A stretch of 64,000 bases of DNA from the NCBI RefSeq assembly GCF_016025255.1, contig NZ_CP065592.1, positions 601,122 through 665,121 of the forward strand, given 5' to 3'. Source of the DNA: Sphingosinicella flava. Its GTDB lineage: Bacteria > Pseudomonadota > Alphaproteobacteria > Sphingomonadales > Sphingomonadaceae. The notes below the pieces were generated by a model that saw only the letters and a list, made by a program, of their open reading frames with translations, ran no database searches and had not been told where the DNA came from. The translations under genes and the position numbers were made by a program. Each line of letters begins with the position of its first letter. Position 1 is the stretch's first letter. Below, one piece after another: positions 55,471 through 64,000 of this stretch.

Positions 55471-57507
55471 TCAGCGGACCTGCCGCGCACCGCCGAGGTA
55501 GTTGGACGGATGGTTCTGCGCCTGAAGCTGTACCCGCTGCGGATGAATGGTGTCGTACACCACCGCATTTTCGAGCACCCGCTGCACATAGTTGCGCGTC
55601 TCTTGGAACGGGATATCCTCTATCCAGCGCACCACGTCGGCGCCGGGCAGGCGCGGATCGCCATTGGCGCGTATCCACTTGTTCACATTGCCCGGCCCGG
55701 CATTGTAAGCGGCGACGGCCATCGGCGCGAAATTGCCATAGCGTGCCATCAAATCGGCGAAATATTTGCTGCCGAGCATGACGTTATATTGCGGATCCCC
55801 GGTCAGGCGGGACAGGTCGTAAGGCATGCCCAACTGCCCTGCCACTTCGCGCGCGGTTCCCGGCATCAGTTGCATCATCCCGCGCGCGCCGACATGGCTC
55901 TGCGCGGTACGGTCGAACGAGCTTTCCTGGCGGGTGATCGCGTTGGCAAGCGTCCAATGCCGGTCGTAGGCGGGCGGCACCGGCACGGTCGGGAAATTGG
56001 CGAGCGTATAGACTGTCGACCCCTTGCTTCGCGCGTTGCGGGCCACCCAGACGCCGAGGTCGGGCCGCGCGATCTGCCGGGCGAATTCGTCGGCCAGCGC
56101 ATGTTCTTCGTCGGTGGTCAGCTGTTCGGATAGCGCCCGAATGAACAGGGCCTGGTCCTCGCGCCGCCCCAACATGCCGAGCAGGCGCGTGGCCTCGACG
56201 ATCGGACGGCGGGCGAAGGCGGCGCGGGCTTCCGGCGTCGGCGTCACCCGGTCGGTTGGCGAGGGTGCCGGGATCGGGCGCCCCAGCTTCTCCATCGCGA
56301 GCTGGCCGTAAAATTGGTCCGGATAGGCCGCGGCGAGATTGAGGAGCTGCGCGCCGCGCTCGGCCTGGCCCGCCTGGCTCGCGGCGCGCGCGGCCCAATA
56401 GAAGCCCTTGGCGCGCGTCTGGGGCGATCGGGCGGCGCGGCCATAGCGTTCGAACATGCCGATGGCATCGATGGGGCGGCCGAGCCGGTGCAAAGCCGTC
56501 GACCCGGCGAGCCAGGTCAGGCTCGTATATTCGTCGCGCTCGCCATAGCTTTTCTCGCTGATGTCCGTGTTCGGCGCATAGGCATCGTCGACCTGGCTCG
56601 CAATCTGGTAGGCGGACTGCCACTGGCTGTCGGCCGCCGCGCCCTTCGCCATGGTCAGCATGGTTTCGAACCATTTTTCCGGATTGGCGGGCCGGCTTGT
56701 GAAAGTGTGGCGCATGGCGAGCAGGTTGCGCGCGGCAAGACTCTGGCCGGTGGCGCGGAACCAGTTGGCGCGGTCCATCAGCAGGCCGCCTTCGCCGGAC
56801 GCGGCCGCACCAAGCGCCGCGACCTTGGCAGCGGCGTCAGGCGCGCGGGTCTGGAGCGCGATGCGCGCATCGTAAATCGCCCGCCGCGCGGCCGAGGCGT
56901 AAGGCAAGGTGCGCAGCGCGCTCGCCGTATCCCCATTGTCGAGCAGGGTCTCCATCCGCCGGTCGTGATCGGCGGACGTTAGGATCGGCCCGAACGCGCC
57001 AAGCAGGCGGCTTTCGTCCGCAGCGGGCAGAACGCCGCTGGCCCAGGCCGTGCGCGCCGCGGCGTCCGCTTCGCCGCTGTTCAAACCCTTCAGCGCCAGC
57101 GCATATTTGGCGTGGCCGCTTGGGGTGAGCGGCGGGTGAATGCGGAAGAAGGCGACGATATTGCTTGCCGGGGTCACAGCCGGATCGAGCGCCCGCTCGG
57201 CGTCACGCCGCAGGGCCGTCTCGCCCGGAAAGCCGCGATAGGTGGTGAGGAAGCTGTAATAAGAGGAGAAGGGCTGGCTGCTGCTCTGCCGCAGGCTGTT
57301 CCACTGCGCGATCGCCTGATTGGCGGCGAAGCTCGGCGCGGAAGTTTGCGCTTGCGGCGCCGTGACGGCCGGCCCCGGCGTCGATGGCGCAATTTGCGCG
57401 GCCTGCGTAGCGGCCGGCAATATCTTTTGGAGAGCGACCGGACCGGTCGAAGCGACAGCGGCAACCGAGGCCGCGAGCAAAGTAAGGGTCATTGCTTTCT
57501 TATGCAT
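55471..57507 (-). CDS. Soluble lytic murein transglycosylase
   Basis: The 678-residue periplasmic enzyme cleaves peptidoglycan glycan strands to 1,6-anhydro products. It has an N-terminal signal peptide (MHKKAMTLTLLAASVAAVAS), a long alpha-superhelical (TPR-like, Slt70 U/L type) region, and a C-terminal SLT domain at about 500-640. The catalytic Glu is in ITRQESSFD, followed by GARGMMQLMP and AVAAYNAGPGNVNKW. The ATG at 57507 gives a proper signal peptide; the frame is open to 57858 without sense. It is divergent from dapA. Confidence 0.93.
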   Translation of the reverse strand: MHKKAMTLTLLAASVAAVASTGPVALQKILPAATQAAQIAPSTPGPAVTAPQAQTSAPSFAANQAIAQWNSLRQSSSQPFSSYYSFLTTYRGFPGETALRRDAERALDPAVTPASNIVAFFRIHPPLTPSGHAKYALALKGLNSGEADAAARTAWASGVLPAADESRLLGAFGPILTSADHDRRMETLLDNGDTASALRTLPYASAARRAIYDARIALQTRAPDAAAKVAALGAAASGEGGLLMDRANWFRATGQSLAARNLLAMRHTFTSRPANPEKWFETMLTMAKGAAADSQWQSAYQIASQVDDAYAPNTDISEKSYGERDEYTSLTWLAGSTALHRLGRPIDAIGMFERYGRAARSPQTRAKGFYWAARAASQAGQAERGAQLLNLAAAYPDQFYGQLAMEKLGRPIPAPSPTDRVTPTPEARAAFARRPIVEATRLLGMLGRREDQALFIRALSEQLTTDEEHALADEFARQIARPDLGVWVARNARSKGSTVYTLANFPTVPVPPAYDRHWTLANAITRQESSFDRTAQSHVGARGMMQLMPGTAREVAGQLGMPYDLSRLTGDPQYNVMLGSKYFADLMARYGNFAPMAVAAYNAGPGNVNKWIRANGDPRLPGADVVRWIEDIPFQETRNYVQRVLENAVVYDTIHPQRVQLQAQNHPSNYLGGARQVR

Positions 57508-57604
57508 GCTGGACAGGATGCCAACCCCCTCCTTATCAGGCCATGAACGGATTTCCGGGCCGCTTCGCATTATCACGCTGGCGACCCTGGTGAAGGAGAC
57601 AAGC

Positions 57605-58480
57605 ATGTTCCGCGGCTCGATCCCGGCTCTGGTGACGCCCTTTCGCGACGAAGCGTTTGACGAGGAGGCATTTCGCGCCTTCGTCGAATGGCAGATCGCG
57701 GAAGGAAGCCACGCGCTCGTTCCCTGCGGCACCACCGGCGAATCCGCGACCTTGTCGGCTGGAGAGCAGGCGCGGGTGATCCGCGCTTGCGTTGAGCAGG
57801 CCGCTGGCCGCGTCCCCGTCATCGCCGGTTGCGGCGGCAACAACACCCAAAGCGTCATCGCGCTGATGCAATCGGCGCGAGACGCTGGCGCCGACGCCGC
57901 GCTCGTGGTCGCGCCTTATTATAACCGCCCGAATCAGGACGGTGTCTTCGCCCATTACGAAGCGCTGGCTGCGGCGAGCGATTTGCCGATCGTCCTTTAC
58001 ACCGTTCCTGGACGGACGGTGACGGACATCAAGCCGGAAACGGTAGCCCGCCTCGCTACGGTTAAGGGCGTCGTGGGAATCAAGGACGCGTCGGGCGATC
58101 TCGGCCGCGTCAGCGCGCACCGGTTGAGCTGCGGCACCGGCTTTGCGCAGCTGTCGGGCAATGACGACATGACCCTCGGCTATATGGCGATGGGCGGGGT
58201 GGGGGCGATTTCCGTCACCGCAAATGTCGCGCCGCGCCTGTGTGCCGATTTCCAAAATGCCTGCCTGGAAGGGCGCTGGCCCGAAGCGCTCGATCTCCAG
58301 GATCGGCTATACCCGCTCCACGCGGCCTTGTTCACGGATGCTTCACCCGGTCCGATCAAATATGCGCTCAACAAAATCCGTCCCGAATTCTCATCCGAGC
58401 TGCGCTTGCCCATGACACCCCCTTCCGAAGCCAGCCGCAAGGCGGTCGACGCCGCGCTCGCGCATGCCGGCCTCGTCTGA
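57605..58480 (+). CDS. dapA: 4-hydroxy-tetrahydrodipicolinate synthase
   Basis: DapA condenses pyruvate with aspartate semialdehyde in the lysine/diaminopimelate pathway. The 291-residue TIM-barrel protein has [10 protein letters not shown] at the start, [21 protein letters not shown] (triad Tyr) and VLYTVPGRT (Tyr of the triad). The Schiff-base lysine is in [17 protein letters not shown] precedes the ATG at 57605. It overlaps smpB by one base in TGATG. Confidence 0.96.
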   Translation: MFRGSIPALVTPFRDEAFDEEAFRAFVEWQIAEGSHALVPCGTTGESATLSAGEQARVIRACVEQAAGRVPVIAGCGGNNTQSVIALMQSARDAGADAALVVAPYYNRPNQDGVFAHYEALAAASDLPIVLYTVPGRTVTDIKPETVARLATVKGVVGIKDASGDLGRVSAHRLSCGTGFAQLSGNDDMTLGYMAMGGVGAISVTANVAPRLCADFQNACLEGRWPEALDLQDRLYPLHAALFTDASPGPIKYALNKIRPEFSSELRLPMTPPSEASRKAVDAALAHAGLV

Positions 58481-58962
58481 TGGCGCGCCCCCGTCCCGAA
58501 GAGTTCGACAAGAAGAAGGTCGTCGCCGAAAACCGGCGCGCGCGCTACGATTATGCCGTGCAGGACAAATATGAAGCCGGAATCGCGCTGACGGGTACGG
58601 AAGTGAAGTCGCTCCGGTTCGGCGAAGGGTCGATCGGCGAAAGCTATGCGGAAGTGAAGGATGAAGAGGTCTGGCTGATCAACGCCAATATTCCCGAGTT
58701 CAGCCACGGCAACCGTTTCAATCATGAGCCGAAGCGCCCGCGCAAGCTTCTGCTCAACCAGCGTCAGATCGCCAAGCTGCACGGTGCGGTGGCCCGGGAA
58801 GGCATGACCCTCGTGCCGCTCTCCATCTATTTCAACGGCCGCGGACGGGCGAAGGTCGAGCTCGCGCTTGCCAAGGGCCGCAAGGCGCCGGACAAGCGCG
58901 AATATCAAAAGGAAAAGGATTGGAAGAGGGAGCAGGGCCGCCTGCTAAGGCAGCATGGCTGA
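58480..58962 (+). CDS. smpB: SsrA-binding protein SmpB
   Basis: SmpB binds tmRNA and is needed for rescue of stalled ribosomes. The 160-residue protein has the OB-fold core ([22 protein letters not shown]) and the family C-terminal basic tail ([20 protein letters not shown]). The ATG shares a base with the dapA stop. The tmRNA gene (ssrA) is not seen in this window. Confidence 0.97.
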   Translation: MARPRPEEFDKKKVVAENRRARYDYAVQDKYEAGIALTGTEVKSLRFGEGSIGESYAEVKDEEVWLINANIPEFSHGNRFNHEPKRPRKLLLNQRQIAKLHGAVAREGMTLVPLSIYFNGRGRAKVELALAKGRKAPDKREYQKEKDWKREQGRLLRQHG

Positions 58963-59551
58963 CCTGGGAACACGTATCGGCACCTGGCTCGCCAGGAACG
59001 CTCCAAGGCGTGAGGATCTGGCTGAAAACCGCCTGATCCGGCCTTTTGCGGGACGCGTCTTGCGCAGCGATTTGTGGCGCTTTACCCGCCGGTCCGTGCC
59101 GCGCGCGGTGGGACTTGGCCTGTTCGTCGGAATCTTCTTGATGATTCCGGGTCTCCAGATCATCGGCGCGGCATTGGTTTCCGTACCGTTTCGCGCCAAT
59201 ATTCCCGTAGCGGCGGCGATGACGTTCCTAAGCAATCCGGCGACGACGCCTTTCATCCTCATCGCGTCGATCGGCGTGGGTAACATGCTCGGCTTCCATG
59301 CCGATACCGCCACTTTCTATGCCCTTTACGAACGCGGCGCTGGCGCGGGTGAATGGCTGTCGTGGCTGGCATCCGATGCTGCGCCGGCGATGGTGGTGGG
59401 CCTTGCCGTCATTTCCGCCGCGGCGGCGCTCTTCGGCTATTTCGTCTCGCAATTGGGATGGCGATGGTGGACCGGCCAGAAGTGGCGCCGCCGCCAACTT
59501 CGCTCCGCTCTCCCGCCCGGCCTCGGTCCTGAAGCCGAAGGGGAATGCTGA
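58955..59551 (+). CDS. DUF2062 domain-containing membrane protein
   Basis: The function is unknown. The 198-residue protein has hydrophobic segments at about 50-75, 85-110 and 140-165, a basic N-terminal part, and a C-terminal Arg-rich tail. The segment [17 protein letters not shown] and the SNPATTPF loop are typical of DUF2062. It overlaps smpB by 8 bases and precedes cckA by 43 bases, so it could be cotranscribed with either. Confidence 0.83.
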   Translation: MADLGTRIGTWLARNAPRREDLAENRLIRPFAGRVLRSDLWRFTRRSVPRAVGLGLFVGIFLMIPGLQIIGAALVSVPFRANIPVAAAMTFLSNPATTPFILIASIGVGNMLGFHADTATFYALYERGAGAGEWLSWLASDAAPAMVVGLAVISAAAALFGYFVSQLGWRWWTGQKWRRRQLRSALPPGLGPEAEGEC

Positions 59552-59594
59552 ACATGTCCGTCCCCCGCATCCGTGTGGCGAAGGCGTAAGACGG

Positions 59595-61973
59595 GTGCCG
59601 GCATTCACTTTCGCGTCAGGTACCCGGCAACCCCTCGCCCGCGCGTGGCTGGCCTTCGCGATCGGCATCGCCTTCCTCCTGACGGCGCTCATCCTCATTC
59701 GCTCCGTCGCCAGCCCTGCCTTCACGGCCGCGTTCTGCGCCGGAGCCTTGGCGGCCGCGGCCTTCATTCTGCTTAGGGAAAGCCGGAATGCGGCCGTTCC
59801 CGAAGCACCGGCTCCCTTCGCCGATTTGAAACTCGTCCGGTCGGTAATGGACGGCGCGTCGTCGGCCATGGCGCTGTCCGGCCCGGACGGGGCCTTGCTC
59901 TGCGCCAACGAAGCCTATTGCGAACTGACCGGCGGCCTTCATCCGCCGGACGATGATGATGCGGGACTGGCCGATCCCGAAACGGTCCGCGCCGCCGGGG
60001 ATTTGGCACGGCTCGAGGGCGCATTTAGTTTCCGCGCCACCGATCGCAACGGCCGCTCCGCGATCGGCCACGTGCAGCGCGCGGGGCAGGGCGGGAGCTT
60101 CCTGCTCTGGTCCTTCACACTGGCAGGCGGCACCGATCTCGCGATCGAGGCGGAGCGCATGCTGACGGGCGAGGCGGGTTCTCGCATGGGCGATGCGGGC
60201 CTGATGGCCGCGCTTGTCGACGATCAAGGCATCGTCATCGCCGCCAATCGCGCCTTTGCCGGCCGCGCTACCGGGCAAAGCGACGGGATCGCGACCGGGG
60301 CGCCGCTCATCGATCTCCTGCTCGCTACGGAAAACGGCCAATTCTTCTATGCGGTGGAGGGCGCGAGCGGGCCGCCGCTTCGCATCGTCCAGATGCCGGT
60401 GGGCGAGGGCGATGGACACCTCACCCTGTTCCTTATTCTGGAGGATGGCACCGCCGGCCTTTCCGGCCTGATGCAGGACGATAGGGGCAATGTGAACGCG
60501 CTCCTCGACATGCTTCCGCTCGGCCTCGCGCTCGTCAATGTCGATGGGCGCTTCGTCTACCTGAACAAGGCGTTCCGCAAGGCGGCGGGGCTTTCGAATG
60601 ACGCGCGGCCAATCTACCCGGGCGATCTCGTCGTCGATGAGGACAAGGGATCCGTCTCCGATCTTGTCCGCCGCTTCGCGCGCGGTCCGTCGATGTCGAG
60701 CGACATGGCCGTCCGCCTGAAATCCAGCCCGGACGAACCGGTGGCGCTCACCGTGGCGGGCGCGCGCGGCCTCGGCGACGCGACGGTGCTTCTCTCCCTT
60801 AAGGACAATAGTGAGGAAGACCGGCTGAAACGGCAGGTCGCCCAAGCGACGAAGATGCAGGCCGTGGGGCAGTTGGCGGGGGGCGTCGCGCACGATTTCA
60901 ACAATATCCTGACGGCCATTCTCGGCCATTGCGATCTGATGCTGATGCGGCACACGCCCGGCGACAGCGATTATGACGATATTCAGCAGATCCGGTCCAA
61001 TTCGAACCGCGCGGCCGGTCTCACGCGCCAGCTTCTTGCTTTTTCCCGCCAGCAGACGCTGCGGCCCCAGGTGCTCCAGCTTCCCGACGTCGTCGCCGAA
61101 GTGTCGAACCTTCTGAAGCGGCTGCTCGGCGAAACGGTGACGCTGCAGACGAAGCATGGGCGCAATCTCGGCGCAGTGCGCGCCGATCCGGGCCAGCTCG
61201 AGCAGGTCATCGTCAACCTCGCCGTCAATGCGCGCGACGCCATGCCGCAGGGGGGCAGCCTCACCATCCAGACCTTCGGTGTATCGGCGGGCGACGTCCG
61301 CCGGATGGGTCACGACGTTCTTCCCATCGGCGATTATACCGCCTTGCGCGTGACCGACACCGGGACCGGCATTCCGCCCGCGGTGATGAGCAAGATTTTC
61401 GAACCCTTTTTCACGACGAAGGAAATAGGGAAGGGGACGGGCCTTGGCCTTTCCACCGTCTACGGCATCGTCAAGCAATCGGGCGGCTATATTTTCGCGG
61501 ATTCGGAAATGGGGCGCGGAACCACCATTTCCATTTACCTGCCCGTCGACCGTTCAGGCCCCAGCCGCCCAAATCGGAGCAAGGTGAAGGAAAGCGGCGA
61601 ACTTTGGGGCAGCGGCACAATCTTGCTCGTCGAGGATGAAGCGATGGTGCGCGCGGTGGCCGAACGCGCGCTTACCCGCCATGGCTACACCGTCCTTTCG
61701 GCCGAAAATGGCGAAGCGGCGCTCGAAATCCTCGCCGCCGCCGAACGGGTGGATTTGATGATTTCCGATGTCGTCATGCCGACGATGGACGGCCCCACCA
61801 CGGTTCGTGAAGCGCGCAAGACGCATCCCGACCTGCCGATATTGTTCATCTCGGGCTATGCTGAGGAGCAGCTTCGCAAGTCGATCGACCTTGAAAATGT
61901 CGCCTTCCTCGCAAAACCCTTTTCGGTTCAAAAACTTGCGGAAGCCGCCCGCGATGCGCTTCGTCACAAATAA
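59595..61973 (+). CDS. cckA: Hybrid sensor histidine kinase CckA (cell-cycle phosphorelay)
   Basis: CckA phosphorylates the ChpT-CtrA/CpdR pathway that controls the alphaproteobacterial cell cycle. The 792-residue protein has two N-terminal membrane helices (about 14-33 and 37-56) and PAS-like regions (about 65-400). The H-box is VAHDFNNILTAILGH with His433. An ATPase domain (NLAVNARDAMP, GKGTGLGLSTVYG) and a C-terminal receiver with Asp725 (ISDVVMPTMDGP) complete it. It starts at GTG 59595; the frame is open to 59298 but overlaps the previous gene. The H-box wording is characteristic of CckA. Confidence 0.92.
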   Translation: MPAFTFASGTRQPLARAWLAFAIGIAFLLTALILIRSVASPAFTAAFCAGALAAAAFILLRESRNAAVPEAPAPFADLKLVRSVMDGASSAMALSGPDGALLCANEAYCELTGGLHPPDDDDAGLADPETVRAAGDLARLEGAFSFRATDRNGRSAIGHVQRAGQGGSFLLWSFTLAGGTDLAIEAERMLTGEAGSRMGDAGLMAALVDDQGIVIAANRAFAGRATGQSDGIATGAPLIDLLLATENGQFFYAVEGASGPPLRIVQMPVGEGDGHLTLFLILEDGTAGLSGLMQDDRGNVNALLDMLPLGLALVNVDGRFVYLNKAFRKAAGLSNDARPIYPGDLVVDEDKGSVSDLVRRFARGPSMSSDMAVRLKSSPDEPVALTVAGARGLGDATVLLSLKDNSEEDRLKRQVAQATKMQAVGQLAGGVAHDFNNILTAILGHCDLMLMRHTPGDSDYDDIQQIRSNSNRAAGLTRQLLAFSRQQTLRPQVLQLPDVVAEVSNLLKRLLGETVTLQTKHGRNLGAVRADPGQLEQVIVNLAVNARDAMPQGGSLTIQTFGVSAGDVRRMGHDVLPIGDYTALRVTDTGTGIPPAVMSKIFEPFFTTKEIGKGTGLGLSTVYGIVKQSGGYIFADSEMGRGTTISIYLPVDRSGPSRPNRSKVKESGELWGSGTILLVEDEAMVRAVAERALTRHGYTVLSAENGEAALEILAAAERVDLMISDVVMPTMDGPTTVREARKTHPDLPILFISGYAEEQLRKSIDLENVAFLAKPFSVQKLAEAARDALRHK

Positions 61974-62011
61974 GGCTTCCGGTTTCACGCCGGACCGCCT
62001 AAGCATTTCTT

Positions 62012-62377
62012 GTGAGTAACAGTCGTTCCATTCTCGTCGTCGAAGACGAACCTCTCATCGCCATGATGCTCGAGGATTTTCTCGAATCCCTCGGGCACAA
62101 ATGCGTCGCCATTGCCGAAAGCGTGGAGGAGGCGATGATCCGCATCGACGAGGGCGGTTTCGACGTCGCGATCATGGACGTTCATTTGAAGAATGAACGG
62201 ATCTGGCCGGTCGCCGATCGCCTCGCGCAGGAAGGTCGTCCCTTCATTCTCGCGACCGGCGGCCATATCGAGCCTCCGCCCGCCGAGCATGCCGGGGCGC
62301 CGGTGCTTGCCAAACCCTATACGGTTGATGCGATTGACCCGGCGATCAACGCCGCGCTCGCGGAACGTACGCTCTGA
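62012..62377 (+). CDS. Stand-alone response regulator (receiver domain only)
   Basis: The 121-residue single-domain receiver has acidic pocket residues in VVEDEPLIA, phosphoacceptor Asp56 (AIMDVHLKN) and Lys in LAKPYTV. The segment PFILATGGH resembles the 'FAT GUY' variant found in alphaproteobacterial single-domain regulators, which act as phosphate donors or sinks. It starts at GTG 62012, 38 bases after cckA, and precedes recA. Its partner kinase is unknown; a link to CckA or to an HWE-family kinase elsewhere is possible. Confidence 0.85.
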   Translation: MSNSRSILVVEDEPLIAMMLEDFLESLGHKCVAIAESVEEAMIRIDEGGFDVAIMDVHLKNERIWPVADRLAQEGRPFILATGGHIEPPPAEHAGAPVLAKPYTVDAIDPAINAALAERTL

Positions 62378-62408
62378 CCCCTCGCCGCGTGCGGGGGAAA
62401 GGAAGAAG

Positions 62409-62423
62409 GTTTCCTTCTTGTTC
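62409..62423 (+). promoter_or_regulatory. LexA (SOS) box upstream of recA
   Basis: GTTT-N7-GTTC matches the alphaproteobacterial LexA operator GTTC-N7-GTTC at 7 of 8 fixed positions. It lies 72 bases upstream of the recA start codon. The spacing is exact. Damage-inducible control of recA by LexA is therefore likely; lexA itself is not in the window. Confidence 0.7.
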
Positions 62424-62494
62424 TCATGGAACAAATAGGATACACGCCTCTTCAGTGAACAGCTTTTTGCTGGCAATGAAGAGGGAGCTTGGCC

Positions 62495-63568
62495 ATGGTG
62501 GCATCCTTGAAAATCGTCGAATCCGGCAGGAAATCAGAAGATATGGATAAGCAAAAGGCTCTCGAAGCGGCGCTGGCGCAGATCGATCGCGCGTTCGGCA
62601 AGGGGTCGGCGATGAAACTGGGTTCGCGTGAGGCGATCCAGATGGAGGCGATCTCGACGGGCTCCCTGGGCCTCGACATTGCGCTAGGCATCGGTGGCTT
62701 GCCCAAGGGCCGTATCGTCGAAATTTACGGGCCGGAAAGCTCGGGCAAGACCACGCTCGCTCTCCATGCCGCGGCCGAGGCGCAGCGCGGCGGGGGCACG
62801 GTGGCTTTCGTCGATGCCGAGCACGCGCTCGATCCGGTCTATGCCAAGAAGCTTGGCGTCGACATTGACGAGCTGATCGTATCGCAGCCGGATACGGGCG
62901 AGCAGGCGCTGGAAATCGCCGATACGCTCGTGCGCTCCAATGCCGTCGATGTGCTGATCGTGGACTCGGTCGCCGCGCTCGTTCCTCGTGCCGAAATCGA
63001 GGGTGAGATGGGCGACAGCCATGTCGGTCTTCAGGCGCGTCTCATGAGTCAGGCGCTCCGCAAGCTCACCGGCTCCATCTCCAAGTCGAAGTGCCTGGTG
63101 ATCTTCATCAATCAAGTGCGCATGAAGATCGGCGTCATGTACGGCAATCCGGAGACGACGACCGGCGGCAACGCGCTCAAATTCTACGCGTCCGTCCGCC
63201 TCGACATCCGCCGCACCGGCCAAATCAAGGATCGGGACGACATCATCGGCAACACGACCCGCGTGAAAGTGGTGAAGAACAAGGTCGCGCCGCCGTTCAA
63301 GCAGGTCGAATTCGACATCATGTATGGCGAGGGCATTTCCAAGATCGGCGAAATTCTCGATCTCGGCGTCAAGGCCGGGATTGTCGAGAAATCGGGCGCA
63401 TGGTTCAGCTATGACTCGATCCGCATCGGTCAGGGCCGTGAGAATGCCAAAACCTACCTGAAGGAAAATCCGGAGCTTGCAGCCCGGCTCGAAGGCGCCA
63501 TCCGCGGACGGACAGATGAGGTGTCGGACGCGCTGATGACTGGCCCGGACGAAGGGGACGATCTCTGA
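62495..63568 (+). CDS. recA: Recombinase RecA
   Basis: RecA catalyses homologous strand exchange and triggers LexA self-cleavage. The 357-residue protein has the core with Walker [10 protein letters not shown] (79-87), the catalytic Glu region [10 protein letters not shown], the DNA-binding loops around [19 protein letters not shown] and [17 protein letters not shown], and an acidic C-terminal tail. GGGAG 7 bases upstream decides for the ATG at 62495 over a TTG at 62489. An SOS box lies upstream, and a strong hairpin follows the stop. Confidence 0.98.
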   Translation: MVASLKIVESGRKSEDMDKQKALEAALAQIDRAFGKGSAMKLGSREAIQMEAISTGSLGLDIALGIGGLPKGRIVEIYGPESSGKTTLALHAAAEAQRGGGTVAFVDAEHALDPVYAKKLGVDIDELIVSQPDTGEQALEIADTLVRSNAVDVLIVDSVAALVPRAEIEGEMGDSHVGLQARLMSQALRKLTGSISKSKCLVIFINQVRMKIGVMYGNPETTTGGNALKFYASVRLDIRRTGQIKDRDDIIGNTTRVKVVKNKVAPPFKQVEFDIMYGEGISKIGEILDLGVKAGIVEKSGAWFSYDSIRIGQGRENAKTYLKENPELAARLEGAIRGRTDEVSDALMTGPDEGDDL

Positions 63569-63575
63569 TCCAAAG

Positions 63576-63601
63576 ACCGGCCGGTCTCCGGACCGGCCGG
63601 T
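63576..63601 (+). terminator. Hairpin terminator after recA
   Basis: A perfect 11-bp stem ACCGGCCGGTC/GACCGGCCGGT with loop TCCG begins 7 bases after the recA stop. No T-run follows, so termination is likely but not of the classical form. Confidence 0.6.
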
Positions 63602-63678
63602 GAGGCGGATGCCCATGTAAAGCGTTGAGCATCCGATCCATCCTTCGCTTACGGCGAATGGGCATGGCGGAGGGCGAG

Positions 63679-64000
63679 ATGCAGATATTCACCATCGGCT
63701 ACGAAGGCGCCACCCAGGCGGAGCTTATCGCTGCATTGCAGGACGCAGGCGTCGAGCGGGTCATCGATGTCCGGGCCGTGCCCTTGTCGCGCAGACCCGG
63801 TTTTTCAAAGAATGTGCTGGCCAACGGTCTGCGGGAAGCGGGGATCGATTATGTCAACCTCAAGGCCCTTGGCACTCCTCCGGAAGGACGGGAAGCCGCG
63901 CGAAAGGGAAAGCAGGACGTGCTGGAGCGCGTCTATGCCGCTCAACTCGACACACCCGAGGCCGGACTTGATGCCGCAAGGATGATCGCGCTGGCGGAGG
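63679..64000 (+). CDS. DUF488 family protein (partial, runs off window)
   Basis: The first 107 codons are visible. The protein starts MQIFTIGYEGATQAELI and contains the DUF488 hallmark VIDVRAVPLSRRPGFSK, followed by YVNLKALGTPPEGRE. The family's biochemical role is not established. The ATG at 63679 has GGAGG five bases upstream; an earlier in-frame ATG at 63658 lacks this. The frame is still open at the end of the window. Confidence 0.85.
   Translation, partial: MQIFTIGYEGATQAELIAALQDAGVERVIDVRAVPLSRRPGFSKNVLANGLREAGIDYVNLKALGTPPEGREAARKGKQDVLERVYAAQLDTPEAGLDAARMIALAE

Noticed and set aside
59616-61478. Minus-strand open frame (620 codons) opposite cckA
   Set aside because: Shadow frame; all domain evidence belongs to the plus-strand kinase.
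62403-62419. Palindrome AAGAAGG-TTT-CCTTCTT as a terminator of the receiver gene
   Set aside because: The stem is AT-containing with a 3-base loop and overlaps the recA SOS box; an operator-region role is at least as likely.

Overview
The window is chromosomal DNA from a GC-rich alphaproteobacterium, most likely a sphingomonad (order Sphingomonadales). The evidence is the ccmF-ccmG-ccmH-TPR cytochrome c maturation block, the ChvG/ChvI two-component system joined to hprK, rapZ and PTS genes, a CckA hybrid kinase, an HdaA-type DnaA regulator, an alphaproteobacterial SOS box before recA, and short palindromic intergenic repeats of the kind common in sphingomonads. This placement rests on gene content and style, not on a marker-gene comparison.

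Layout. 1-3.5 kb: end of a cytochrome c maturation operon. 3.5-7.7 kb: alanine dehydrogenase (ald), a Kup potassium transporter, a 2H phosphoesterase and an acidic DUF3775 protein. 7.78 kb: a CAU-anticodon tRNA, followed by a less GC-rich islet to about 10.6 kb with a YkgJ-type cysteine-cluster protein, an unknown secreted protein, an XRE regulator and two small unknown genes. 10.7-16.2 kb: 4-hydroxyphenylpyruvate dioxygenase, thioredoxin reductase, and a trio (acyl carrier protein, AMP-forming ligase, PLP decarboxylase) of the type associated with exosortase A systems. 16.2-22.6 kb: truA, fmt, recR, def, a copper-storage-like cysteine-rich protein, rmuC, a META-domain lipoprotein and an SpoU-type RNA methyltransferase.

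22.7-28.9 kb: a six-gene minus-strand module chvI-chvG-hprK-rapZ-EIIA(Man)-HPr, diverging from pckA. This couples envelope or acid sensing to a regulatory PTS and to gluconeogenesis. 28.9-36.4 kb: an unknown gene, an NfeD/SPFH membrane pair, a CoA ester lyase, an M28 peptidase, guaB, rsmB and a TPR protein. 36.4-41.8 kb: the envelope and ribosome operon lptD-surA-pdxA-rsmA on the minus strand. 42-46.3 kb: pepA-holC-ndk facing purM-purN. 46.3-51.8 kb: a DUF2066-like exported protein, hdaA, ppk1 and ppx. 51.8-57.5 kb: rnd, aspS, greB and a soluble lytic transglycosylase. 57.6-64 kb: dapA, smpB, a DUF2062 protein, cckA, a stand-alone receiver, recA and the start of a DUF488 gene that runs off the window.

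Nearly everything is housekeeping, tightly packed, with frequent 4-8 bp stop/start overlaps. No insertion sequence, prophage, CRISPR array or rRNA is visible. The least ordinary parts are the orphan exosortase-A-type trio, the post-tRNA islet, several palindromic repeats that sit mostly between convergent gene ends (one supplies the last codons of purN), and a few genes with no assigned function.
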